DNA of 64,000 nucleotides, from positions 3,483,001 to 3,547,000 of the forward strand of contig NZ_CP146242.1 in NCBI RefSeq assembly GCF_037039395.1. The letters are read 5' to 3'. This DNA comes from Agrobacterium vitis. GTDB taxonomy: Bacteria; Pseudomonadota; Alphaproteobacteria; Rhizobiales; Rhizobiaceae. Numbering within the stretch: position 1 is the stretch's first letter; each line of letters opens with the position of its first letter. The notes beneath the pieces are model-generated. The model worked only from the letters and a program-made list of their open reading frames with translations. It was not told the origin of the DNA and ran no database searches. Shown here piece by piece: positions 1 to 8,512 of the stretch. Both the position numbers and the translations under genes were made by a program.

Positions 1-582
1 TGCGGGAATCAACGCCCAGGCGTCGTTGCCGAAGATTGCTTTTGGAAAAGTGACGCCGCGATTGTTCAGATAAATATCGAAGGGCAGGGCGATGGAATCT
101 CGCGCCTGAGGCAGGATCGCGATGACGCCTCTATACCAGAAGAAGATGACCAGCAGCGGTGGAATGTTGCGAAAAATTTCGACATAGACCTGGCAGAGCT
201 TTGCCACCAGCCAGTTTCGCGACAGTCGGCCAAGGCCAACCGCAAAGCCGATGATCGAAGCGGTGATGATACCTGCCACGGCAACCTGGAGCGTATTCAA
301 AAGCCCGACGAGGAGAGCCCGGCTATAGGTCGAATCGCTGCTGTAACTGATGAGCTGCTGGCCGATGTCAAAGCCGGCACGGCCGTGCAGGAACCCGAAT
401 CCAGACGCGATATTGGCTTTTTGCAGATTGTGAATGGTATTGTTGGCGACCGTCCAGATGAAGGCGATCAATAGCATGACGGTAATAATCTGATAAAATA
501 TTCCCCGGACTTTGGGGTCGTATATCAGCGAAGTCAAACTGACAGATCCGGTTTTGGATGAGCTCGAATTCTGATTTGCCAT
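1..582 (-). CDS. aapQ: General L-amino acid ABC transporter permease AapQ (partial)
   Basis: Inner-membrane permease of the broad-specificity L-amino acid importer (AapJQMP). The first 194 codons are visible; the 3' end lies beyond position 1. Translation from the ATG at 582 starts MANQNSSSSKTGSVSL and runs into hydrophobic helices (FYQIITVMLLIAFIWTVANN), then the HAAT-family permease start with a helix-rich LLVGLLNTLQVAVAGI segment and a YVEIFRNIPPLLVIFFWY stretch that is typical of these permeases. It lies directly downstream of aapJ on the same strand, separated by a 13-bp hairpin. Family assignment is by recognition plus context. Confidence 0.9.
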   Translation of the reverse strand, partial: MANQNSSSSKTGSVSLTSLIYDPKVRGIFYQIITVMLLIAFIWTVANNTIHNLQKANIASGFGFLHGRAGFDIGQQLISYSSDSTYSRALLVGLLNTLQVAVAGIITASIIGFAVGLGRLSRNWLVAKLCQVYVEIFRNIPPLLVIFFWYRGVIAILPQARDSIALPFDIYLNNRGVTFPKAIFGNDAWALIPA

Positions 583-643
583 TGAGGCTTTTTCCCCCTT
601 TTTCACCCTTGTGTCAGGCGTGCATTTTTCTGCCGCTTTGCAA

Positions 644-673
644 TGGGGAGGCGGTGCGGACACCGCCTCCCCA
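644..673 (-). terminator. 13-bp stem-loop between aapJ and aapQ
   Basis: TGGGGAGGCGGTG and its exact complement flank a 4-nt loop, 40 nt after the aapJ stop. No U-run follows, so it is more likely a partial terminator or a 3'-end stabiliser that leaves more binding-protein mRNA than permease mRNA, as in other binding-protein operons. The hairpin is seen; the function is inferred. Confidence 0.6.
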
Positions 674-715
674 CAAAGGTTTGGTTTGGGCTCGGTTTAT
701 ATAAAACTTAGCGGT

Positions 716-1741
716 TCAGCGGATCGGCGGACCGTATTGCAGGCCACCCTTCGTCCACAGTGCGTTTTCGCCGCGGGCGATTTTCAGCGGGCTGCCAGCG
801 CCGACGTTGCGGTCGAAGACTTCGCCGTAATTTCCGACCAGCTTGACGACATTGTAGGCCCAGTCTTCTTTCAGACCGAGGTCGGTGCCAAGCTTGCTGC
901 CGGGCTCAACACCCAGCATACGCTTGATGTCCGGACCGGCGCTGGTCTTCATGTCATCGATATTCTTCGAGGTAACACCAGCTTCTTCTGCGTTTACCAT
1001 GGCATAGTGAACCCAGCTGACAATGTCGAACCACTTGTCGTCGCCCTGGCGAACGGCTGGTCCAAGCGGCTCTTTGGAAATAACTTCCGGCAGAACCACG
1101 TTGTCGTCGGGGTTTTTGAGCTTCAGGCGGATCGCATAGAGGCCGGACTGGTCGGTGGTGTAGACGTCGCAACGGCCAGCGTCATAGGCCTGGGTTGCAT
1201 CGTCTTCCTTCTCGAATACGACGGGGTTGTATTTCAGGCCATTGGCCTTGAAATAGTCGGCAAGGTTCAGTTCGGTCGTGGTGCCGGTCTGAACGCAGAC
1301 GGCTGCACCGGACAGTTCCAGAGCCGACTTCACGTTGAGGCTCTTTTTAGCCATGAAGCCCTGGCCGTCATAATAGTTCACGGTGCGGAAGTTGAAGCCC
1401 AGCGAGGTATCGCGGCTGATGGTCCAGGTCGTGTTACGCGTCAACACATCGATTTCACCAGACTGCAATGCCGGGAACCGATCCTTGGCGGACAGAGGGG
1501 TGAACTTGGCCTTGGAAGCATCTCCGAACACTGCGGCAGCAATGCCACGGCAGTAATCAACGTCTAGACCCGACCATTCGCCCTTGTCATTCGGAGCTGA
1601 AAAGCCCGGAACACCCTGGCTGACGCCGCATTGAACAAAGCCTTTTGCCTTAACATCGCTCAGCGTGTCGGCCGAGGCTGCCGATGCGCCAAAACCAAAT
1701 GCCGCAGCGCCAAGCGCAACTGACAGGAGCGTCTTTTTCAT
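716..1741 (-). CDS. aapJ: General L-amino acid-binding periplasmic protein AapJ
   Basis: Periplasmic solute-binding protein that delivers L-amino acids to the AapQM permease. 341 residues, the usual length of the family. The N-terminus MKKTLLSVALGAAAFGFG and ASAASA is a Sec signal peptide with cleavage before DTLSDVKAKG. The conserved SBP family 3 start (VKAKGFVQCGVSQGVPGF, then GLDVDYCRGIAAAVFGD) is clear. A TTG nine bases upstream (1750) would only add three residues; the ATG at 1741 is preferred because it starts the signal peptide, with GGTTGGGA upstream. First gene of the aap operon; transcription starts somewhere in the 440-bp gap shared with metC. Confidence 0.95.
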   Translation of the reverse strand: MKKTLLSVALGAAAFGFGASAASADTLSDVKAKGFVQCGVSQGVPGFSAPNDKGEWSGLDVDYCRGIAAAVFGDASKAKFTPLSAKDRFPALQSGEIDVLTRNTTWTISRDTSLGFNFRTVNYYDGQGFMAKKSLNVKSALELSGAAVCVQTGTTTELNLADYFKANGLKYNPVVFEKEDDATQAYDAGRCDVYTTDQSGLYAIRLKLKNPDDNVVLPEVISKEPLGPAVRQGDDKWFDIVSWVHYAMVNAEEAGVTSKNIDDMKTSAGPDIKRMLGVEPGSKLGTDLGLKEDWAYNVVKLVGNYGEVFDRNVGAGSPLKIARGENALWTKGGLQYGPPIR

Positions 1742-2180
1742 GTTTCCCAACCTTTTTTCTGTTTGTCTTCCCTCCGGCGCGTGACACGGCTCTTGCCCCT
1801 CTCCATGCGCCGGTGCCCGGGTTGTGACCCTAGCAAGCCCATCACATTCATAAATGGGTTCATGGTCAAGTGTTGATGGGTGGAAATTGCGTCGAAAAGT
1901 GGCAATTCAATTTTTTTGCTCATAAAACAGGCCGACAACTCAGGAAAGCCGCAGTTGGTGATGAAAATTTAGTCTAAATAGCCTCGCAGAATTTCATTGT
2001 CCCGGTGACGCGGGAAGGCTTGACCATGCTTGGCAGGCCTGTTCAAAAAAAGAAGTGGAGAAGCGGCGGCGATGAACCGAAATCGAGGTGGATTGCGCTG
2101 CTGTCTTCGATAGTCGTAGTCTTGGCATGTTGCCCCTCCCGGGCAGGCGGCCAGCACGTGAAAAAAGGCAGTTATAGCGG
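1742..2180. other. Divergent promoter region aapJ / metC
   Basis: 439 bp without a credible gene. It must hold promoters for both divergent genes. I see short hairpins at 2001-2014 (CCCG/CGGG) and 2016-2040 (AGGC/GCCT) upstream of metC but no known riboswitch consensus and no clean sigma-54 site. Confidence 0.5.
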
Positions 2181-3371
2181 ATGTCCGACAAAAAAGACTG
2201 GTTGACGAGCGCCGGTACCAATACGAAATTGTGCCATATCGGCCATGATCCATCGAGCTACCATGGCTTTGTCAATCCGCCGATCATCAAGGCATCGACA
2301 GTGCTGTTTCCGACTGCGGAAAGCATGGAAACGCGCACGCAGAAATATACCTATGGTACCCGCGGCACACCGACGACGGATGCGCTCTGCGATGCGATCG
2401 ACGTGCTGGAAGGGTCGGCTGGAACGATTATACTGCCCTCCGGCCTCGCTGCTATTACCGTCCCTTTTCTGGCCTTCCTGTCGCCTGGCGATCATGCGCT
2501 GATCGTTGATTCGGTCTATGATCCGGCCCGGCATTTCTGCGATACGATGTTGACGCGGATGGGTGTCGATGTCGAATATTACGATCCCGCCATCGGTGCG
2601 GACATTGCATCGCTGATGCGCGCCAATACAAAGCTGGTTCACACCGAGGCTCCTGGCAGCAACACATTTGAAATGCAGGATATTCGCCTTCTGGCTGACA
2701 TTGCTCATAGCCATGGCGCCGTGGTCAGCATGGACAATACCTGGGCAACACCGCTCTATTTCCGTCCGCTGGATTTCGGTGTCGATATCTCCATGCAGGC
2801 GGCGACCAAATATCCGGCTGGCCATTCCGACATTTTGATGGGGACGGTTTCGGCCAATGCGGCCTGCTTGCCGCGCCTCAAGGCTGCCAATGGTGCCCTG
2901 GGCCTCTGCGGTTCGGCAGAAGACAGTTATATGGTTCTGCGTGGCCTCAGAACCATGGCGGTCAGGCTTGCCCATCACGATCGCAGCGCTCGTGCCGTGG
3001 CCGAATGGCTGGAGACGAGAGACGATGTTGCGCGCGTCTTGCATCCGGCCCTGCCCAGTTTTCCCGGTCATGACATCTGGAAACGCGACTTTAAAGGCGC
3101 TTCGGGGATATTTTCCTTTGTGCTGGCGGAAAGCGATCCGGCACAGTTCAAGCGCAAGGCGCATGCCTTTCTCGATGCCTTGCAGATTTTCGGTCTTGGG
3201 TGGTCCTGGGGCGGTTACGAAAGCCTGGCGGTATTGGCCAATATTGGCGACCGCGTCGTCACCAAACCGCCAGCTGATGGGCCTTTGATTCGTCTTCAGA
3301 TTGGCCTTGAAGATGTTGCCGATCTCCAGGCGGACCTGGAGCGAGGCTTTGCAGCAGTGGCTACGGCCTGA
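2181..3371 (+). CDS. metC: Cystathionine beta-lyase
   Basis: PLP enzyme of the Cys/Met metabolism family (396 aa, usual length) that cleaves cystathionine to homocysteine in methionine synthesis. Visible family marks: YTYGTRGTPTTDAL near residue 55, the glycine/serine cofactor region SGLAAITVPFLAFL, the aspartate in SMDNTWATPLYFRPLDFG, and the PLP-lysine motif AATKYPAGHSDILMG. Near the C-terminus SWGGYESLA is typical of the beta/gamma-lyase group. RBS-like AAAAAAGGCAG lies upstream of the ATG. A gamma-lyase or gamma-synthase role cannot be excluded from sequence alone, but the divergent neighbour aap and the W-G-G-Y-E motif fit MetC. Confidence 0.88.
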   Translation: MSDKKDWLTSAGTNTKLCHIGHDPSSYHGFVNPPIIKASTVLFPTAESMETRTQKYTYGTRGTPTTDALCDAIDVLEGSAGTIILPSGLAAITVPFLAFLSPGDHALIVDSVYDPARHFCDTMLTRMGVDVEYYDPAIGADIASLMRANTKLVHTEAPGSNTFEMQDIRLLADIAHSHGAVVSMDNTWATPLYFRPLDFGVDISMQAATKYPAGHSDILMGTVSANAACLPRLKAANGALGLCGSAEDSYMVLRGLRTMAVRLAHHDRSARAVAEWLETRDDVARVLHPALPSFPGHDIWKRDFKGASGIFSFVLAESDPAQFKRKAHAFLDALQIFGLGWSWGGYESLAVLANIGDRVVTKPPADGPLIRLQIGLEDVADLQADLERGFAAVATA

Positions 3372-3374
3372 TTG

Positions 3375-3400
3375 CCTGGCCCGGAATCGAACCCGGGTCA
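3375..3400 (-). repeat. tRNA T-arm-like hairpin between convergent genes
   Basis: On the minus strand the short gap reads GACCCGGGTTCGATTCCGGG, which resembles a tRNA T-arm (CCCGG ... GTTCGATT ... CCGGG). There is no acceptor, D-arm or anticodon arm. It may be a tRNA 3'-end remnant, or simply the hairpin that terminates metC and the convergent monooxygenase gene. Confidence 0.35.
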
Positions 3401-3421
3401 AAACCATCAGAAAATCCTAGT

Positions 3422-4600
3422 TTACCGGCCTTGGAAGACAGGCCGGTAGCCGTACAGCCAGTCGAGATCGCGGGCAAAACTATCGGAAGAGCGCAAGGAT
3501 AGAAGAACGTCGCGCCCGATTTGCAGCGGCCCCTTGGCGTGATAGGCGAATTTGTTGATTGCCCCTCGTTTGCGCACGGCGCTGACCCGTTTTTGCCGGC
3601 TGGCCTCATAAGCCGCGAGTGCCTGGGGGATAGACTGGCTGGAGACGAGATCGGCAAGTTCGAAAGCGTCTTCGATGGCCATCGCCGCGCCCTGGGCCGA
3701 GAAGGGGAGCATGGCATGGGCTGCATCACCGATCAGCACCAGATCTCTGTCATTGTGCCAACGGCCATTTCCGGACTGAAATAGCGGCCAGAAGGTCATG
3801 TTGCTTTTGGCATTCGCCAGCATGGTACAGATGGCGCTATTCCACCCTTTGAAGGCTCGCTCCAGCAGCAGCGCCTGGCTATCCTGCGTTTGTGCCGCCC
3901 ATCCTTCGCCGGGATCGACGCCCGCGCCGATGGCCACGATATTGATACTATCGGTATCGCGTAAAGGGTAGGTGACCATATGGGCATTCGGCCCGAGAAA
4001 TGCCGTTACGGACTGGCGGTCGAGAAAGGCTGGTGCTTCGGCCTGGGGAAGGGTGACGCGCCAGGCAATGCTGCCGCTGAAGGACACGTCCGGGCCGCCG
4101 GCAACGAAATTGCGCAGCCGCGACCAGACGCCATCGGCAGCGATCAGCAGGTCGGGACGGTCGCCGGTTTGCGGATCACGCAGGATTTGTGCATCGGGGC
4201 TTTCGACCCTCTGGTCCAATATCAGGGAGCAAAGCGGATTGCGCGCCACGGCCTCAAGAAGAGCCTGTTGCAGCGTTGCGCGATGCAACACGCCGTAGGG
4301 CGCCTGCCAACGGGATTTCGCGTGGGCGCCAACCGGCACGTTGCACAGGCGTTTCAAGCTGATGCCGGAGGCAAGCGCCACCACATCCGGCTCATGCCAG
4401 TGCGCGCGCAGGTTTTCGAGAACGCCGAGTTCGTTGAGAATCCAGGTGACGTTTGGCGTCAGTTGCAGGCCGGCGCCGACCTCAAGCAATTGCGGGTTTT
4501 TCTCAAAAATCCGGGTCGCAATACCCACGCGGGCAAAGCACAAGGACGCGACGAGACCGGCTATGCCGCCGCCGACAATTGCCACGGTTTTCGTGGGCAT
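3422..4600 (-). CDS. FAD-dependent aromatic-ring monooxygenase (salicylate hydroxylase-like)
   Basis: Flavoprotein hydroxylase of the UbiH/salicylate hydroxylase family, 392 aa. N-terminal dinucleotide-binding motif VAIVGGGIAGLVASL, the DG motif at LLIAADGVWSRLR, and the GD motif VLIGDAAHAMLPFSAQG are all intact, so it should bind FAD and use NAD(P)H. Substrate is not readable from sequence; candidates are salicylate, 3-hydroxybenzoate or another phenolic acid. A zf-CHCC protein gene lies 38 bp upstream on the same strand and is probably co-transcribed. Confidence 0.8.
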   Translation of the reverse strand: MPTKTVAIVGGGIAGLVASLCFARVGIATRIFEKNPQLLEVGAGLQLTPNVTWILNELGVLENLRAHWHEPDVVALASGISLKRLCNVPVGAHAKSRWQAPYGVLHRATLQQALLEAVARNPLCSLILDQRVESPDAQILRDPQTGDRPDLLIAADGVWSRLRNFVAGGPDVSFSGSIAWRVTLPQAEAPAFLDRQSVTAFLGPNAHMVTYPLRDTDSINIVAIGAGVDPGEGWAAQTQDSQALLLERAFKGWNSAICTMLANAKSNMTFWPLFQSGNGRWHNDRDLVLIGDAAHAMLPFSAQGAAMAIEDAFELADLVSSQSIPQALAAYEASRQKRVSAVRKRGAINKFAYHAKGPLQIGRDVLLSLRSSDSFARDLDWLYGYRPVFQGR

Positions 4601-4638
4601 GGTGATAATCCGATCGCTGGCGCGTCGTTGAGAGCCGC

Positions 4639-4884
4639 TCAGGCTGCCTTGACGTGAAAGACGCAGCCTGCCGGGTTGGTTTCTGTTGCCTTCAGGCTGC
4701 TGTTATAACGGTAGAGCGTTGAGCAGTAGGGGCAGACCTTCTCGGTGTCGTGGCCGAGGTCGATGAAGATATGCGGATGATCGAAAGGAACGGACGCGCC
4801 GGTGCACATGAATTCCTTGACGCCGATTTCGACAAGCCGATGTCCGCCGTCGTTCTGGAAATGGGGAATGGAATGACCGGCCAT
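4639..4884 (-). CDS. Small zinc-finger (zf-CHCC) protein
   Basis: 81-residue protein with a single CHCC zinc-binding pattern: C in EFMCTGASVPFDHPHIF, then H, then CPYCSTLYRY. This is the fold also seen in mitochondrial complex I subunit NDUFS6. A longer frame to 4944 exists, but the ATG at 4884 has a good GGAG ribosome site nine bases upstream (GGAGCATAGACATG) and starts the conserved MAGHSIPHFQND. Role in bacteria is not settled; it may be a small metal-binding or complex-assembly factor. Confidence 0.8.
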   Translation of the reverse strand: MAGHSIPHFQNDGGHRLVEIGVKEFMCTGASVPFDHPHIFIDLGHDTEKVCPYCSTLYRYNSSLKATETNPAGCVFHVKAA

Positions 4885-5285
4885 GTCTATGCTCCGAATG
4901 CCTTGTTGCCCAGCTTCCATGGCCTGTAAGGCCCGGAAACTCAACTGAAGATGAAACGTTTATGGCGGGTGATCCGCATCTCTGCCGCCGCCATGCACCG
5001 CGATTGGGTTGCGCCGGACATTAGCCGCCTTTTTTTGAAATGGGTAGAGCCAATGAAGCGCGCTGCCGATTGTTTTTACAGAATTGGCGTGCGTTTGCAG
5101 GGGGTAGAGGCAGATAAAGTCTTGAACCTTGCAGGGGTTACGACTTATGCAGCATGGGCTACTGCGTATCGCAACCCTTACGGTCTGGCCTCTGCTTATC
5201 TTTACTGGCAGGTGTGGGCTGGCATTTCGTGGGGCGGCGGGCAGGGTCATGCTGTCTGATCGACTATCAAACTGGACCGATTGTG
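4885..5285. other. Intergenic gap, no confident gene
   Basis: About 400 bp between divergent genes. A frame at 5147-5326 (+) would give a short hydrophobic peptide (MQHGLLRIATLTVWPLLIF) overlapping the next gene start; nothing supports it beyond the open frame. Promoters for both flanking genes must be here. Confidence 0.4.
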
Positions 5286-6071
5286 ATGAATCTGAACGCT
5301 CCCGCTTTTTCCCGCTTTCGCCATGACGGTCTGGAGATCGCCTATTTCGATGAGGGCGATCCGTCTGGCCCGGCGGTTCTGCTGATCCACGGCTTTGCCT
5401 CCAGTGCCCTGGTCAATTGGGTGCATCCTGGCTGGTTGAAGACGCTGGGCGATGCTGGCTACCGGGTGATTGCACTCGACAATCGCGGCCATGGCCAGAG
5501 CGACAAGCCGCATGAAGCGGAAGTCTATCATCCTGAAAACATGGCAGCGGATGCCGCAGCCTTGCTTGATCATCTTGGCGTGGCGCAAGCGCATGTCATG
5601 GGATATTCCATGGGCGCGCGGATTTCGGCGTTCATGGCGCTGGATTTTCCGCAGCGGGTCCGCTCGCTGGTGTTTGGCGGGCTTGGCATTGGCATATCCA
5701 CCGGTGTCGGCGATTGGGACCCGATTGCCGATGCGCTGCTCGCTCCGTCGCTTGACGATGTGACCCATGAGCGCGGACGGATGTTTCGCGCCTTTGCCGA
5801 ACAGACACGCAGCGACCGGTTGGCGCTCGCCGCCTGTATTTCCACGTCGCGCGATCTGGTGTCCGCAGCCGAGCTTGCCACAATCACCATGCCTGTCCTG
5901 ATCGGTGTCGGGACAGTGGATGATATTGCCGGATCACCCCATGAACTGGCGGCGCTGATGCCCAATGCCCGCGCGCTCGATATTCCCAAGCGCGACCATA
6001 TGCTGGCGGTTGGCGACAGGGTGTTTAAACAGGCCGTTCTGGAATTTTACGCCGAGGTGGATGGCCGGTAG
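5286..6071 (+). CDS. Alpha/beta hydrolase
   Basis: 261-residue hydrolase with the alpha/beta fold. HGFASSALVNW supplies the oxyanion region, GYSMGARIS holds the nucleophile serine, GTVDDIAG the acid and KRDHMLAVGD the catalytic histidine. Start chosen at the ATG at 5286 (MNLNAPAFSRF) because upstream residues in the longer frame lack family character. Substrate unknown; possible esterase or enol-lactone hydrolase. Convergent with the following enoyl-CoA hydratase gene, only 6 bp apart. Confidence 0.82.
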   Translation: MNLNAPAFSRFRHDGLEIAYFDEGDPSGPAVLLIHGFASSALVNWVHPGWLKTLGDAGYRVIALDNRGHGQSDKPHEAEVYHPENMAADAAALLDHLGVAQAHVMGYSMGARISAFMALDFPQRVRSLVFGGLGIGISTGVGDWDPIADALLAPSLDDVTHERGRMFRAFAEQTRSDRLALAACISTSRDLVSAAELATITMPVLIGVGTVDDIAGSPHELAALMPNARALDIPKRDHMLAVGDRVFKQAVLEFYAEVDGR

Positions 6072-6077
6072 ACGTTT

Positions 6078-6881
6078 TTATTCTCCGGTAAAGATCGGTT
6101 GGCGTTTTTCGCGAAAGGCCGCGCGGCCTTCACGGTAGTCGGCGCTTTCAAACGTGGTGGAGCCAAGAACTGCGGCCTCGCTCAGCAGGCTATCGTCCTG
6201 GCTTTCCGTTGCCCGCAGTGCCAGCTTGGCAGCGTGGATAGACATTGGCGCATTGGCGGCGATGGTTTCTGCCAGCGAAAAGGCAGCACCGTCAAGAGCT
6301 TGAGGGGCGACGAGGTCGCCCAGAAAGCCGCAGCTCAACAGGGAAGCAGCAGGGAACGCCTGGCCGGTAAATAGTGCCCGCCGGGCGATCTGGCTGCCCA
6401 GCGTCCGGCTGAGGTCGGCAACGGCATCTGCGGGATAGGCGAGGCCGAGCCGGGCTGCGGGTATGGCGAAGATTGCGGTGTCGTCGGCGATCCTGATATC
6501 GGCGGCGGCGGCAAGCCCGAAGGCCCCACCATAGCAAATCCCGCGAAGCGAAGCGATGACAGGCACCCGCGCCTCACGAATGGCCGCGAAAGCCGCACTA
6601 TTGTCAGCCTCGTAGATCCGCGCCTGCCGGCTATCGTTGCGCACGGCGTCAAATTCGGAAATGTCGGCACCGGCGCTGAAATCCGTCTGGCCGCCGCCTG
6701 TCATGACGATGCAGTGAACCCCGGCCTCGGCAATCAGCCAGTCCAGTGCGGGCGGAATGGCGCGCCACATGGCCTGGGTAATCGCGTTCTTGCGTGTCGG
6801 ATTGTCGATAATCAGCGCGCCAATGCCATTTTGTCCGGCCACCCTTATGCCGTTATCTGCAAAGGTCCGCGCTTTTTTCAT
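6078..6881 (-). CDS. Enoyl-CoA hydratase/isomerase family protein
   Basis: 267-residue crotonase-fold protein. Oxyanion-hole segments are visible at FSAGADISEFD (near residue 75) and at SLRGICYGGAFGLAAAADIR (near 110), followed by ADDTAIFAIPAARLGLAYPADA. The C-terminal half YREGRAAFREKRQPIFTGE matches hydratases. The catalytic glutamates are not both obvious, so it may be an isomerase or another crotonase rather than a fatty-acid hydratase. Divergent from cysE. Confidence 0.82.
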   Translation of the reverse strand: MKKARTFADNGIRVAGQNGIGALIIDNPTRKNAITQAMWRAIPPALDWLIAEAGVHCIVMTGGGQTDFSAGADISEFDAVRNDSRQARIYEADNSAAFAAIREARVPVIASLRGICYGGAFGLAAAADIRIADDTAIFAIPAARLGLAYPADAVADLSRTLGSQIARRALFTGQAFPAASLLSCGFLGDLVAPQALDGAAFSLAETIAANAPMSIHAAKLALRATESQDDSLLSEAAVLGSTTFESADYREGRAAFREKRQPIFTGE

Positions 6882-6894
6882 CTCATGCCCCCAT

Positions 6895-6924
6895 CTGGTC
6901 TGATCGATAGATCATCTATATAAT
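6895..6924 (+). promoter_or_regulatory. Possible cysE promoter
   Basis: TATAAT at 6919-6924 with a weak CTGGTC 18 bp upstream. Transcription would start near 6931, which agrees with translation from 6954 rather than from the in-frame ATG at 6930. Only one good element is visible. Confidence 0.3.
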
Positions 6925-6953
6925 GGAAGATGAACGTCAATGAGGAGATTGCA

Positions 6954-7778
6954 ATGGCTGTCATGCACGATCTTGCTGTGCGCGAGATGATCAAGCCCAT
7001 GGACCCGATCTGGGACAGCATGCGCCAGGAGGCCCGCAGTGCCGCCGAGCATGATCCACTTCTGGCGGCCTTCCTTTATTCCACCGTGCTCAACCACCGT
7101 TCGCTTGAAGGCAGCGTGATCTATCGGATCTGTGAACGGCTCGACCATGCCGACCTGCAATCCAGCCTTTTGCGCCAGACTTTCGAGGAAATGCTGGCTG
7201 ATTGGCCGGAATGGGGCACCGTGCTGCGCGTCGATATTCAGGCCTATTACGACCGCGACCCGGCCTGCCTGCGCTTTATCGAGCCTGTGCTGTATTTCAA
7301 AGGGTTCCACGCGATCCAGACCCATCGGCTGGCAAACTGGCTTTGGAACAAGGGCAGGCGCGATTTCGCGCTCTATCTGCAAAGCCGGTCCTCCAGCGTC
7401 TTTCAGACGGATATCAATCCCGCTGCCCACATCGGCAAGGGGGTGTTTCTGGATCACGCCACAGGCCTGGTGGTCGGCGAGACGGCGCGGATTGGCGATA
7501 ATGTTTCGATCTTGCATGGGGTGACGCTGGGCGGCACCGGCAAGGAAGGGGCAGATCGCCATCCCAAGATTGGCAATGGTGTCCTGATCGGCGCGGGTGC
7601 CAAAGTGCTTGGCAATATCGAGATCGGTTGCTGCTCACGCGTGGCCGCCGGTTCGGTGGTGCTGAAGCCTGTACCGGCAGGCAAGACGGTTGCAGGCGTA
7701 CCGGCCAAGGTGGTGGGCGAGGCTGGCTGTGCCGAACCGGCCCGCTCGATGAACCAAGTGGTGTCCGAGGACGGCTGA
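6954..7778 (+). CDS. cysE: Serine O-acetyltransferase
   Basis: Makes O-acetylserine from serine and acetyl-CoA, the first step of cysteine synthesis. 274 aa. N-terminal helical SATase domain (IWDSMRQEARSAAEHDPLLA), then left-handed beta-helix hexapeptide repeats with DHATGLVVGETARIGDNV and SILHGVTLGGTGK, which carry the catalytic histidines. The start at 6954 is set by GAGGAG at 6942-6947, six bases ahead; an upstream in-frame ATG at 6930 lacks a site. Tail after VPAKVVGEAG is the usual variable, inhibitor-complex region. Confidence 0.93.
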   Translation: MAVMHDLAVREMIKPMDPIWDSMRQEARSAAEHDPLLAAFLYSTVLNHRSLEGSVIYRICERLDHADLQSSLLRQTFEEMLADWPEWGTVLRVDIQAYYDRDPACLRFIEPVLYFKGFHAIQTHRLANWLWNKGRRDFALYLQSRSSSVFQTDINPAAHIGKGVFLDHATGLVVGETARIGDNVSILHGVTLGGTGKEGADRHPKIGNGVLIGAGAKVLGNIEIGCCSRVAAGSVVLKPVPAGKTVAGVPAKVVGEAGCAEPARSMNQVVSEDG

Positions 7779-8118
7779 CGTAATGCGTGCCCACACGGTC
7801 TCAGAAGTCGCGTTGATTTCAAGAGGCCGTGCTGGAGTGCGAACGAGATAACATCGGGGCCGCTTTGGTTGGCGATCAAGAATGGCCCTGTCTGTTGATT
7901 TTTAGTGAACCGATTCCGCTTCCAGCAATTATCCCTTAAAAGCAGGGGCGGATCGATATTCGCGGCTTTACACAGCTGTTTGGCGCATGCGACAAGCAGG
8001 CCGCCGAAGCATGGTTCGTGCGGTTTGTCAGTCACGGCCATGCTGGAATTTTGAGAGCGCTGCGGCAACATGGCCGGATCGAAGGTTCGTGCTGCGCAGA
8101 CAATCCATGGAGATTTTT
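7779..8118. other. Intergenic gap, nothing recognised
   Basis: 340 bp after cysE. No RNA gene, repeat or credible frame was found; it should contain the promoter of the DUF3126 gene. Confidence 0.4.
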
Positions 8119-8322
8119 GTGAAAGCAGACGAAATCAAGAAGCTTGACGCTTATTTCAAGCGGACGTTCAACCCGACGATGGCTGTAAAGGCGCGCCCGC
8201 GCAAGGATGACTCGGCAGAAGTTTATGTGGGCGATGAGTTTCTCGGCGTTGTCTTCAAGGATGACGAGGACGGCGATCTGTCCTACAATTTCTCGATGGC
8301 CATTCTGGATGTTGATCTTTGA
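8119..8322 (+). CDS. DUF3126 family small protein
   Basis: 67-residue protein of a family confined to Alphaproteobacteria (KARPRKDDSAEVYVGDEFLG, DDEDGDLSYNFSMAILDVDL). Function unknown. The start is a GTG at 8119 because GGAG at 8109-8112 sits six bases ahead; an in-frame ATG at 8107 overlaps that site and would add four residues. Stand-alone gene followed by a strong terminator. Confidence 0.8.
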   Translation: MKADEIKKLDAYFKRTFNPTMAVKARPRKDDSAEVYVGDEFLGVVFKDDEDGDLSYNFSMAILDVDL

Positions 8323-8369
8323 TCACAGGTTGCATTCATGAGGAATGCATTTATTGATATTTGATAATG

Positions 8370-8401
8370 AAGGGCGGCCGTGTATGGGGTCGCCCTTTTT
8401 T
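8370..8401 (+). terminator. Rho-independent terminator after DUF3126 gene
   Basis: Stem AAGGGCG/CGCCCTT with a 14-nt loop, followed by a T-run (8396-8401). Confidence 0.8.
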
Positions 8402-8512
8402 GTTATTGATAAAATGCAACTTTTTGGCGATGACGCACTGCACAATTTGACTTGACCAATTTTAGCAATCTGTCCTATGGTTTGGGACAGCAGAGGAAAA
8501 AGGAGTGCTGTT

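Noticed and set aside
611..1567. Long open frame opposite aapJ
   Set aside because: It is the antisense of a well-supported gene and has no family features or ribosome site.
1990..2180. Possible SAM-II or other riboswitch before metC
   Set aside because: Short hairpins are present, but the conserved SAM-II pseudoknot blocks are not seen.
2172..3407. 411-codon frame antisense to metC
   Set aside because: Shadow of metC; no recognisable domain.
5129..5326. Small hydrophobic frame ahead of the alpha/beta hydrolase
   Set aside because: No ribosome site or homologue recalled, and it overlaps the hydrolase start.
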